The notes beneath the pieces are model-generated. The model saw only the letters and a program-made list of their open reading frames with translations. It ran no database searches and was not told the DNA's origin. A DNA stretch of 15,927 nucleotides. Origin: Gammaproteobacteria bacterium RBG_16_37_9. Lineage in GTDB: Bacteria; Pseudomonadota; Gammaproteobacteria; UBA9339. Each line of letters begins with the position of its first letter. The stretch's first letter is position 1. Shown piece by piece: positions 6,913 through 15,400 of this stretch. The stretch is taken from positions 6,953-22,879 of the forward strand of contig MGXJ01000018.1 of assembly GCA_001801345.1 (NCBI GenBank), in the 5' to 3' direction. The translations under genes were made by a program, and so were the position numbers.

Positions 6913-6965
6913 CCGCAAGCTTTAGCTTGCGTTATTGGAAACTCAAGCTAAAGCTTGCGGCTACC
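6908..6965. repeat. 22-base perfect inverted repeat spanning the kdsB stop
   Basis: Arms at 6908-6929 and 6944-6965 are exact reverse complements with a 14-base loop. Each arm also contains a smaller palindrome (GCAAGCT-TT-AGCTTGC in the left arm), so each can fold on its own as well. The kdsB TAG (6910-6912) is within the left arm. The right arm ends 25 bases before the clpB ATG. No T-run follows, so a standard terminator is not supported. The arrangement resembles a short dispersed palindromic element or MITE inserted between kdsB and clpB. Confidence 0.8.
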
Positions 6966-6990
6966 TCCTTAGGATTAATAGGGAAATAAA

Positions 6991-9582
6991 ATGCGCATAG
7001 AAAAACTAACTGACAATTTTCGTGAAGCTTTAGCTGATGCTCAGTCAAAAGCAATCAGCAAAGATAACCAATTTATCGAACCCCTGCATCTGATGTTAGC
7101 GTTAATTGAACAAAAAGGAACAGTTTATAATGTTCTGCAAAAATCTCGCATCAATACCCAAAAATTACAAACTGACTTAAACCAAGCCACAAATAATTTA
7201 CCCAAAGTTGAAGGAACACCTGGCGAAATTCATGTTTCTAATGATTTATTAAAACTATTAAATGTAACCGATAAACTAGCGCAGCAACGTAAAGATAAAT
7301 TCATCGCTAGCGAATTATTTTTGCTTGCAGCAATAGAAGACAAAGGAATTTTGGGCAAAACCCTAAAAGATGCCGGCGCTATTAAAAACATAGTCGAACA
7401 AGCAATTAATGATGTGCGTGGCAACGAGGCAGTGCAAGAAGCTGGGGATGAAAACAAACGCCAAGCTTTAGAAAAATACACTAACGACATTACCAAACGC
7501 GCATCTTCTGGCAAATTAGATCCCGTTATTGGTCGCGACGATGAAATCAGGCGCACCATCCAAGTATTACAACGCCGCACTAAAAACAACCCAGTTTTAA
7601 TCGGCGAACCTGGTGTAGGTAAAACAGCCATTGTTGAAGGATTGGCACAACGAATTATTAATGGTGAAGTGCCAGATGGACTTAAAAATAAACAACTGCT
7701 GGCACTAGACATGGGAATGTTAATCGCTGGCACAAAATTTCGTGGTGAATTTGAAGAGCGCTTAAAAAGCGTGATCAACGAAATAACAAAATCTGAAGGC
7801 CAAATTATTTTATTTATTGATGAATTACATATGGTCGTTGGTGCAGGCAAAGCCGAAGGCTCTATGGATGCCAGTAACATGCTAAAACCCGCTTTAGCAC
7901 GCGGAGAATTACGTTGCATTGGCGCAACAACTTTGGATGAATATCGTCAATATATCGAAAAAGATGCAGCATTGGAACGCCGCTTTCAAAAAGTTTTAGT
8001 GGATGAACCAAGCGTTCCCGATACCATCGCAATTTTACGCGGATTAAAAGAAAAATATGAACTGCACCATGGGGTAGACATTACTGATTCTGCGATAGTT
8101 GCTGCAGCAACCATGTCACACCGCTACATCACTGATCGCAACTTACCGGACAAAGCCATAGATTTAATTGACGAAGCAGCAAGTAAAATTCGAATGGAAA
8201 TGGATTCAAAACCTGAAGATTTAGATCGTTTAAATCGCAAAATCATTCAATTAAAAATAGAACGCGAAGCTTTAAAAAAAGAAACAGACGCACCATCCAA
8301 GCAACGCCTAAGCGACTTAGAAAAACAATTAGCCACTCTTGAAAAAGAATATTCAAATCTTGAAGAAATCTGGAAAAAAGAAAAATCAACAATCCAAAAC
8401 GCACAAAAAATAAAAGAAGATTTAGACCAAGCAAAACTAGAGATGGAAGCAGCTCAACGTAAAGTTGATCTTGCTAAAATGTCAGAACTCCAATATGGCA
8501 AAATTCCATCTCTAGAAAAACAGCTACAAGCCGCACTCCAACTTGAAGAAAAAGAATCGCATTTAATCCGCAACAAAGTCACCGAAGAAGAAATAGCTGA
8601 AGTAGTATCAAAATGGACTCATATTCCAGTAAGCAAAATGCTTGAAGGGGAAAAAGAAAAATTGCTCCATATGGAAGATAATTTGCATAAACGAGTTATT
8701 GGCCAAGATGAAGCCATAAAAGTTGTTGCTGGTGCTATTCGCCGTTCACGCGCCGGCCTTTCTGATATCAATAAACCGATAGGATCATTTATGTTTTTAG
8801 GCCCTACGGGCGTAGGCAAAACTGAGTTATGCAAATCTTTATCTGAATTTTTATTTGATACTGAAGAGGCAATGATCAGAATTGATATGTCAGAATTCAT
8901 GGAAAAACATTCAGTAGCAAGATTAATTGGCGCGCCTCCTGGTTATGTGGGCTATGAAGAGGGCGGCTATCTTACCGAAGCTGTTCGCCGCAAACCCTAT
9001 TCATTAATTTTGTTAGATGAAATTGAAAAAGCCCACCATGATGTTTTTAATATTTTACTTCAAGTATTAGATGATGGCCGCTTAACTGATGGCCACGGAA
9101 GAACCGTAGATTTTCGTAATTGTGTAATTGTCATGACATCAAATTTGGGCTCCCAATACATCCAAGAATTATCTGATGCTGGTTATGACAAAATAAAATC
9201 TGCGGTAATGGAAGCAGTTACCAAACATTTTCGTCCAGAATTCATTAATCGTATTGATGAAATTGTGGTTTTCCACGGGTTAGATCACAAACAAATTCGT
9301 GCTATTACCAACACTCAAATCGCGCGCCTACAAAAGCGTTTAGCAGAACAAGGATTGCAATTAGAAATCAGCAGTAAAGCTTTAGATTATTTGGCCCAAA
9401 TGGGTTTTGATCCAATTTATGGAGCGCGACCTTTGAAACGTGCAATTCAACAATATCTCGAAAATCCTCTCGCTCAAGATATCTTACAAGGAAAATTTGC
9501 AGCAAAAAATAAAATCATTGTTGATCGTGATGGCGATAGTTTGAAATTTAAGTTGTCGAATCTGAGCAATAATAAGTCCTAA
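6991..9582 (+). CDS. clpB: ATP-dependent chaperone/disaggregase ClpB
   Basis: Hsp100 hexameric disaggregase that threads aggregated proteins through its pore together with DnaK. It is 863 aa (E. coli about 857). Domains: N-domain (1-145); first AAA+ with Walker A GEPGVGKT (205-212) and Walker B IILFIDE (272-278); a long coiled-coil M-domain (about 400-530, e.g. DRLNRKIIQLKIEREALKKE), which distinguishes ClpB from ClpA/ClpC; second AAA+ with Walker A GPTGVGKT (604-611), pore loop GYVGYEEGGYL and LILLDEIEKAH; and the C-terminal D2-small domain GARPLKRAIQQYLENPLA. The first pore loop has Phe (KFRGEFEERLK) where E. coli has Tyr, an aromatic swap. ATG 6991 has a modest AGGGAAA site. No sigma-32-type promoter was recognised immediately upstream, where the inverted repeat lies. 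Confidence 0.98.
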   Translation: MRIEKLTDNFREALADAQSKAISKDNQFIEPLHLMLALIEQKGTVYNVLQKSRINTQKLQTDLNQATNNLPKVEGTPGEIHVSNDLLKLLNVTDKLAQQRKDKFIASELFLLAAIEDKGILGKTLKDAGAIKNIVEQAINDVRGNEAVQEAGDENKRQALEKYTNDITKRASSGKLDPVIGRDDEIRRTIQVLQRRTKNNPVLIGEPGVGKTAIVEGLAQRIINGEVPDGLKNKQLLALDMGMLIAGTKFRGEFEERLKSVINEITKSEGQIILFIDELHMVVGAGKAEGSMDASNMLKPALARGELRCIGATTLDEYRQYIEKDAALERRFQKVLVDEPSVPDTIAILRGLKEKYELHHGVDITDSAIVAAATMSHRYITDRNLPDKAIDLIDEAASKIRMEMDSKPEDLDRLNRKIIQLKIEREALKKETDAPSKQRLSDLEKQLATLEKEYSNLEEIWKKEKSTIQNAQKIKEDLDQAKLEMEAAQRKVDLAKMSELQYGKIPSLEKQLQAALQLEEKESHLIRNKVTEEEIAEVVSKWTHIPVSKMLEGEKEKLLHMEDNLHKRVIGQDEAIKVVAGAIRRSRAGLSDINKPIGSFMFLGPTGVGKTELCKSLSEFLFDTEEAMIRIDMSEFMEKHSVARLIGAPPGYVGYEEGGYLTEAVRRKPYSLILLDEIEKAHHDVFNILLQVLDDGRLTDGHGRTVDFRNCVIVMTSNLGSQYIQELSDAGYDKIKSAVMEAVTKHFRPEFINRIDEIVVFHGLDHKQIRAITNTQIARLQKRLAEQGLQLEISSKALDYLAQMGFDPIYGARPLKRAIQQYLENPLAQDILQGKFAAKNKIIVDRDGDSLKFKLSNLSNNKS

Positions 9583-9693
9583 AAATTTATTTTTCCTTGC
9601 ATTAATGCACCTATTCAAATACGCTTCACAAAAACTACGGTGAATATACCGAACGAAAATTGGATTTCAGGGTAAAGTTACGAGTGAAGTAGA

Positions 9694-9813
9694 CTCCTCG
9701 CAAAATGAATTTAGGCGAGGCGCCCTTGTTTTTTGCGGCCGGAGTTTATTTTTACATAAATGAGGACCGCAAAAAATAAGGGCAACAAAGCATTAAATTC
9801 ATTTTGCGAGGAG
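9694..9813 (+). promoter_or_regulatory. Long hairpin leader that can sequester the ribosome binding site
   Basis: A 120-base inverted repeat lies directly before the DUF3857 gene. The outer stem is 20 perfect base pairs (9694-9713 with 9794-9813). A second stem of 17 pairs (9722-9738 with 9767-9783) has a single G-T mismatch, which is a G-U wobble in RNA. An apical TTTAT/ATAAA stem (9745-9749 with 9756-9760) sits beyond a possible tandem G-A loop. The right arm contains most of the GAGGAGG ribosome site. The left arm segment CCTCGC (9696-9701) can instead pair locally with GCGAGG (9715-9720), which would free the site. It could be a translational switch, a miniature mobile element, or both. 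A 24-codon ORF (ATG 9705 to TAA 9779) lies inside it without a visible ribosome site. Confidence 0.65.
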
Positions 9814-9814
9814 G
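9808..9814 (+). promoter_or_regulatory. Strong Shine-Dalgarno deciding the DUF3857 start
   Basis: GAGGAGG lies four bases before ATG 9819. This and the signal peptide beginning MRILVLV decide for ATG 9819 over an in-frame TTG at 9804, which would be upstream of and overlapping the site. The first six bases are paired in the long hairpin. Confidence 0.8.
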
Positions 9815-9818
9815 ATAC

Positions 9819-11720
9819 ATGAGAATTTTAGTTCTGGTTACATTTCTGTGGACAATTATATTAACTCCAGCTCAGGCTAAATGGGCAACCCCCGCCGATG
9901 CTCCAACCAAAAATTCATATATTAAAGAGATTAATGTCAATAATAACGGCACATATGAAATGACCGTAGAAACAAAAAAGGAAATTTTAACAGAGCTTGG
10001 CAGAGACGTGGCAGCCAATACCACTTTATACTACAATGGCGATAGCGAAAAACTCGAGATTTTAGCTGCTAAAACCATTTATAAAGGCAAAGAATATCCT
10101 CTTGATAAAAACTTAATAGAAGATAAACCCCTTGCAAGCTCTCCTAGCGGGTTTGACCAAGTTAGACAAATTTTGCTTGCTTTCCCAAAAGCCGAAGTAG
10201 GAGCTACATTATATTTAAAATATAAATTTATCCAAAAAATCCCAAATTTAGATGATTTCTTTGCAGAAACATTTTCTTTTGGCAGGGGAGAATTGGTTGT
10301 AAGTTCTCGGGTAAAAATAAATTCGAAATTACCACTAAATACTTTAATTAATGACCCTAAAAACTTCCTAAAAATTACTAAAAACAAAACCAATAATTTA
10401 TATAACTTAGAAGTAGTTTTAGCTAAACCCATATTTACGTGGGTAATTAATGAACCAGAACTCATTATTAACGACAAATATTTTACTTGGGTTTCAGTTT
10501 CTAATTTAAATAAATGGGAAGATCTTGCGGTAAAACAGGGCTTGCTTTATACCAAAGTATTCTCCCAAAAGCTTCCTGAAAATTTTGAGCAAATATTAAA
10601 AATAGCGAAGAAAAAAACCAACGAAGTAGAGCAGATCAATACCGTAACTTCATTGCTTAACGATAAAATCAGATATTTAGGCGACTGGCGCACTGTTAAC
10701 GGTCGTTTTATACCGCGAGACTTGGATAAAATTAGCAAAACCCAGCTGGGAGATTGCAAAGATTTTTCGGCTGCAACGGCCGCAATTTTAACTAAACTTG
10801 GCTTTAAAGCACAAATTGTTTTAGTAATGCGCGGCATAGATAGTTTATCTAAAAACATCTTACCAAGCCTTGAGGCTTTTAATCACGCGATGGTGAAAGT
10901 TACAAATAAAAATGGCTTGGTCTACTGGATAGACCCAACAAACTTTGTCAGCATGGCTAATGGTATATTTCCAGATATCGCTAACAAAATGGCTTTAATC
11001 TTAGATCCCAAAGAGCCAAGTTATGAAAAAATCCCTAGCGTTAACTTCATGAGAGCAGAAGCAGGGATAGTAAAGAGACAGATGGTGATTTTAAGTGATG
11101 GTAAAATCCTTGAAAGTGGCCATGTAATTTTAAAAAATGAAGCTACGATTGGCATTACTGGGGCAGCATTAAGATTTTCTAATGAAATCATAAAAAACAT
11201 TATTTTTTACGCTTTCGCAGGCGAAGTAAATATAGATGATAAAAACAAAAAAAGTATGCATTTGCCAAAACTCGATTCCCGAATTGTAAGCGATATTTCA
11301 TTTGATTATAGTTTCGAACGAGAAAATGACATATTAAAAACCAACGTTGGACCAGCAATAAAATTAATCTATGGCGGCCCAATTTCAAAACTTTATAGCA
11401 TATCGCAAGATTATGGTTCGGAAGCTTTGATCGACACATTTCCTAATACTGATAAAAGACAAACAATCATCAAAAATATCAATGCCCAAAACATAGAATC
11501 GTTGAATAAAGAGATAAAAACTCCTTGGTTATATGTTAAACGAGAGTGTAGTTTTAATCATAATCATGATTTGCAGATAGACGATACTACAACTGTCTAT
11601 AAAAATTTAATCCCCAACGAAGACTTCAAAAAACCCGAGTTTATTAAATTAAAAAATTGGCTGAAGGATAATTTTAAAGATGTTGTTATAGTGTTCGAAC
11701 CAAAAACAAAGAAAAACTAA
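9819..11720 (+). CDS. Secreted DUF3857/transglutaminase-like protein
   Basis: Protein of 633 aa from ATG 9819. Residues 1-20 are a signal peptide (MRILVLVTFLW...TPAQA), so it is exported to the periplasm or beyond. The first third matches DUF3857 style: NGTYEMTVETKKEILTELGRD, YYNGDSEKLEILAAKTIYKGKEYPLD, LAFPKAEVGATLYLKYKF. The middle is a transglutaminase-like (papain-fold) domain with LNDKIRYLGDWRTVNGRFIPRDL, GDCKDFS (nucleophile C313), FNHAMV (H356) and YWIDPTN (D372), so the Cys-His-Asp triad is intact. Residues after about 400 are a beta-rich tail. Such proteins may be proteases, amidases or peptide-crosslinking enzymes; the substrate is unknown. A small lipoprotein gene follows after 26 bases. 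Expression may depend on the hairpin upstream. Confidence 0.82.
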   Translation: MRILVLVTFLWTIILTPAQAKWATPADAPTKNSYIKEINVNNNGTYEMTVETKKEILTELGRDVAANTTLYYNGDSEKLEILAAKTIYKGKEYPLDKNLIEDKPLASSPSGFDQVRQILLAFPKAEVGATLYLKYKFIQKIPNLDDFFAETFSFGRGELVVSSRVKINSKLPLNTLINDPKNFLKITKNKTNNLYNLEVVLAKPIFTWVINEPELIINDKYFTWVSVSNLNKWEDLAVKQGLLYTKVFSQKLPENFEQILKIAKKKTNEVEQINTVTSLLNDKIRYLGDWRTVNGRFIPRDLDKISKTQLGDCKDFSAATAAILTKLGFKAQIVLVMRGIDSLSKNILPSLEAFNHAMVKVTNKNGLVYWIDPTNFVSMANGIFPDIANKMALILDPKEPSYEKIPSVNFMRAEAGIVKRQMVILSDGKILESGHVILKNEATIGITGAALRFSNEIIKNIIFYAFAGEVNIDDKNKKSMHLPKLDSRIVSDISFDYSFERENDILKTNVGPAIKLIYGGPISKLYSISQDYGSEALIDTFPNTDKRQTIIKNINAQNIESLNKEIKTPWLYVKRECSFNHNHDLQIDDTTTVYKNLIPNEDFKKPEFIKLKNWLKDNFKDVVIVFEPKTKKN

Positions 11721-11746
11721 AATTAAAACATAACTGTATAAATCCC

Positions 11747-12097
11747 ATGAAAAATAATACGATAAAAAAACTTTTGCCTCTGGCTATGTCTCTAGCATTC
11801 GCACTATGCGGATGCTCTTCTACAAATTTGAAATTACCTGAAGGCCCCTTAACCCAAGATGAATGATTTTGTTCGCAATTAAAAAATAGTTTGACACAAA
11901 ATACTGGTAGTTATCCCTCACCCTATAGCAATAACAATGCAAATAGACAACGGCAAATTGAACCTTCATACCTTCTTTACAAGAGCTATAATTGCGATAC
12001 GATTAGTGAATCCGAATCTCGATCAAAGAAGAAGGAAAAGAGCGACAAGTTGTCAAGTCTGGCAATCGACTACGGAATAGAACAACAATTCAAATAA
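11747..12097 (+). pseudogene. Small lipoprotein gene interrupted by an in-frame TGA
   Basis: From ATG 11747 the frame encodes a lipoprotein signal (NNTIKKLLPLAMSLAFALCGCSS) with lipobox L20-C-G-C23, so lipidation at Cys23 is expected. After residue 39 (LTQDE) there is a TGA (11864-11866). The same frame then stays open for 77 more codons (FCSQLKNS ... IEQQFK) to TAA at 12095-12097. The downstream part is polar, rich in Asn, Ser, Gln and Lys, and not recognised. Three readings: a full 116-residue lipoprotein gene with a recent nonsense mutation (for example TGG or CGA to TGA); a genuine 39-residue entericidin-sized lipoprotein with a chance open frame after it; or a readthrough product. TGA is a normal stop in glyQ and rnpA here, which argues against reassignment. 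There is no good ribosome site; it may be coupled to the DUF3857 gene 26 bases upstream. Confidence 0.6.
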
Positions 12098-12140
12098 ATA
12101 ACAAAAATTAGGCGTAATCTAAAATGTGGGCGACCTTTCC

Positions 12141-12289
12141 TAAACGGGTGATGGAGGCGCCGGAGGTCTCATATTTTTGGCGGAGCTGATGTATTAAATG
12201 GATTAATATTTCAATACAAAATAAATTTGTATTAAAAGCACTTAAGCGTAGCCAAACAATAGGAAACCGGCGCCGACAGAGCCCGTTTA
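12141..12289. ncRNA. Candidate structured RNA or miniature element (Y-shaped fold)
   Basis: Part of the gene-free stretch 12098-12467. Nested complementary segments: P1 TAAACGGG (12141-12148) with 12282-12289; P2 GGCGCCGG (12156-12163) with 12267-12274; between them a symmetric 7+7 loop (TGATGGA opposite GACAGAG) that can form two tandem G-A pairs around a U-A and a G-C pair. Further in are TATT (12172-12175) with AATA (12258-12261), P3 TTTGGC (12176-12181) with 12251-12256, and GCT (12185-12187) with AGC (12245-12247). Two terminal hairpins cap it: TATTAA/TTAATA with loop ATGGA (12192-12208) and AATACAAA/TTTGTATT with loop ATAAA (12213-12233). No clear promoter or T-run terminator was found, and strand is undecided. 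It matches no RNA family I recognise. Confidence 0.45.
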
Positions 12290-12371
12290 TTTCCTAAGTA
12301 TCGGGATAACTGCAGAATTGAGGTAATCAGCAAAAATATTATTTAGATACGTTTACCGTAATTTTATATGC

Positions 12372-12398
12372 AAAGTTTATCTATTTTAGTTAAACTTT
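12372..12398. repeat. 8-base inverted repeat upstream of nifJ
   Basis: AAAGTTTA (12372-12379) and TAAACTTT (12391-12398) are perfect complements around an 11-base spacer, 69 bases before the nifJ ATG. The position would suit a regulator-binding operator, but in AT-rich DNA this could be chance. The rest of 12290-12467 shows no recognisable gene, no convincing sigma-70 promoter and no good ribosome site for nifJ. Confidence 0.3.
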
Positions 12399-12467
12399 AA
12401 AAACTGGTTCTGACCTTTCTCATCTTCTATTTATTTTTCCCGAATAATTAGGTATCCTCTAGTCTAG

Positions 12468-15400
12468 ATGAACCATAAAAACAAAAATACTTTCGTGGTT
12501 TTCGATGGCAATGAAGCTGCCTCTTATGTAGCTTATCGCACCAACGAAATTTGCATTATTTACCCTATCACTCCAGCATCATACATGGGAGAACTCACTG
12601 ATCAATGGGCGGCAGAAGATATTAAAAACATTTGGGGGACAACCCCAAAAATAGTAACTATGCAAAGTGAAGGCGGCGCGGCTGGTGCAGTTCATGGCGC
12701 ACTACAAACAGGAGCTCTAGCAACAACCTTTACTTCATCGCAAGGCTTACTATTAATGATCCCCAATATGTATCGCATTGCTGGAGAATTAACTCCTACC
12801 GTATTTCATATTGCTACTCGCGCTATCGCATCTCAAGGGATGTCAATTTACGGCGATCACTCGGATATTTATGCAACCCGTGCAACCGGCTTTGCTATGT
12901 TATGCGCTGCTAACGTTCAAGAAGCTCATGACATGGCTTTGATTACTCAAGCTGCAGCACTAAAAACCCGTATTCCTTTTTTACATTTTTTTGACGGGTT
13001 TCGCACTAGCCATGAAGTCGCAAAAATTGAGTTATTATCTCATGAACAGATTCGAGCAATGATTGATGATGATCTAGTTATTGCGGGGCGTAATCGACGC
13101 CTAACACCAGAAAATCCCTCTATTCGCGGAGTAGTTTCAGACCATGATATATATTTTCAAGGACGCGAGGCTACAAATACATTTTACGCTTCACTCCCAA
13201 GCACTCTTGAAAAAACTTTACAGCAATTTAAAAAAATTACTGGGAGAACATATAAATTAGTTGAATACTATGGTGATCCCAAAGCCGAGCGCATAATTAT
13301 AATTATGGGTTCTGCTACCGAAACAGCACAAGAAACCGTCGCCTACTTAAATCAAAAAAAAGCAAAAGTCGGCTTAATAAAAATCAGATTATTCCGCCCA
13401 TTTCCTAAAAAACAATTTTTAAATGCTTTGCCAAAAACATGTAAGGCTATTGCAATTTTAGATCGCACCAAAGAACCGGGAGCAGCGGGAGAACCTTTAT
13501 ATGAAGAAATCGCAACTACTATCCTTGAAAATTACAACCGCTTACCAAAACAAAAAATAATTGCTGGCCGTTATGGCATCGCATCAAAAGAATTCACGCC
13601 AACTATGGTTAAAGCAGTATTTGACGAACTCCAAAAAGCCAATCCAAAAAATCACTTCACAATCGGCATCAACGATGATGTTACTCACACCAGTTTAAAA
13701 TATGATAATAATTTTGATATCGAGCCCGCTTCAGTATTTCGCGCAGTTTTTTATGGCTTAGGCGCTGATGGCACCGTAGGCGCTAACAAAAACTCCATTA
13801 AAATTATTGGCGAAGAAACCAACCTTTATGCCCAAGGATATTTTGTTTATGACGCTAAAAAAACTGGCTCGCGCACGGTTTCACATTTACGTTTCGGTCC
13901 AAATAAAATTCACTCTACCTATTTAATTAAATGTGCTAATTTTATTGGGTGTCATCAATTTAATTTTATCGAAAAAATACCTATTTTAGAAAGGGCAGCG
14001 CCAAACGCAACTTTTCTCTTAAACAGTTCTACTTCAGCAGATAAAGTTTGGAATGTGCTTCCCCGCTCTTTACAACAAACCATTATCGATAAAAAAATCA
14101 AATTTTATGTGATTGATGGTTATAAAATCGCACGTGATTTGGGTATGAAAAATCACATTAACACTATCATGCAAACTTGTTTTTTTGCTTTAAGTAACAT
14201 CATCCCACTTTCAGATGCCATAGCCAAAATTAAAGCTTCTATTAAAAAAACTTATAGTTCTAAAGGCGACGCGGTTTTACAAAGAAATTACGCTGCGGTG
14301 GATAATACTCTTGCTAACTTAACCGAGGTTAAAATACCACCTAAGGCTACAAGTCATTTTGATTTGCCACCAACAATTAGCAATAACGCTCCAAAATTCA
14401 TGCAAAAAGTAGTCGGGAAAATGCTAGCGGGTAGAGGTGATGAACTGCCAGTAAGCGCATTACCATGCGATGGCACTTATCCAACCAATTCTACTTGCTG
14501 GGAAAAGCGCAATACCTCGCACGAAATACCAATATGGATACCGGAAGATTGTGTCCAATGTGGGCTATGCCATGCGGTATGCCCGCATAGTGCAATCCGC
14601 GCAAAACGTTACGCTAAAGACGCGCTCCAAAACGCTCCTGTTAATTTCCCCTATAATAAACTAAAAGGAACAGATACCCACGAAGAATGCTTTACCTTAC
14701 AAATATATCCAGAAGATTGCACTGGATGTGCAGCTTGTGTTGAAGTGTGTCCGATCAATAAAGGCAAAAATAATAAAAAAGCTTTAATCATGCAACCCAA
14801 AATTAGCACATCAGAAAAAGAACTTTCTAATATTAAATTTTTTGAAAGTTTGCCCGTTGATCCAGAAAAATTTGATAAGACAAGTGTTCGAGGAATTCAA
14901 TATATCACTCCAATGTTTGAGTTTTGTGCTGCTTGTGCTGGTTGTGGTGAAACTCCATATATTAAACTATTAACCCAACTGTTTGGTGATCGCCTAACTA
15001 TTGCCGATGCTTGTGGCTGCACTTTGGCATATGGCGGTTATCTACCCACCATACCTTGGACGATAAATAGCGATGGTCGCGGACCGGCATTTGGCGCATC
15101 ACTATTTGAAGATAACGCAGAATTTGGCTATGGATTTTTATTAACCGCAGAAAAACATCGCGAACAAGCACTAGAACTAATTACAAAACTTGCTGCCAAA
15201 ATTAATAATCCAAAATTAATTCATACTATTATTAACACTAAACAAAATACCGATCACGGAATAACAACTAAGCGCAAAGCGGTCGCTGAATTAAAAAATA
15301 TTTTAAAAAAAATTAATTCTAGTGATGCTAAACAATTATTATCTTTAGCTGACCAATTAATTAAACAAAGTATTTGGGCTCTCGGCGGTGACGGTTGGGC

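Noticed and set aside
7230..7919. 229-codon open frame antisense to clpB
   Set aside because: Lies entirely opposite a clearly conserved clpB domain; composition is that of a reverse-strand shadow and it has no recognisable motif.
9599..9608. Palindrome GCATTAATGC after clpB as an operator
   Set aside because: A lone 10-base palindrome with no neighbouring promoter elements or repeat copies; likely by chance in AT-rich DNA.
9804..9818. Upstream TTG start for the DUF3857 protein
   Set aside because: It overlaps the strong GAGGAGG site, and ATG 9819 starts a proper signal peptide.
11864..11866. TGA read as tryptophan (alternative genetic code)
   Set aside because: rnpA and glyQ terminate at TGA at their normal C-termini, and tryptophan is encoded by TGG throughout the conserved proteins, so a recoded genome is not supported.
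14470..14664. 64-codon plus-strand frame inside nifJ (likewise 15613-15828)
   Set aside because: Out-of-frame shadow within the conserved ferredoxin-like insert of nifJ; the nifJ frame is open across both.
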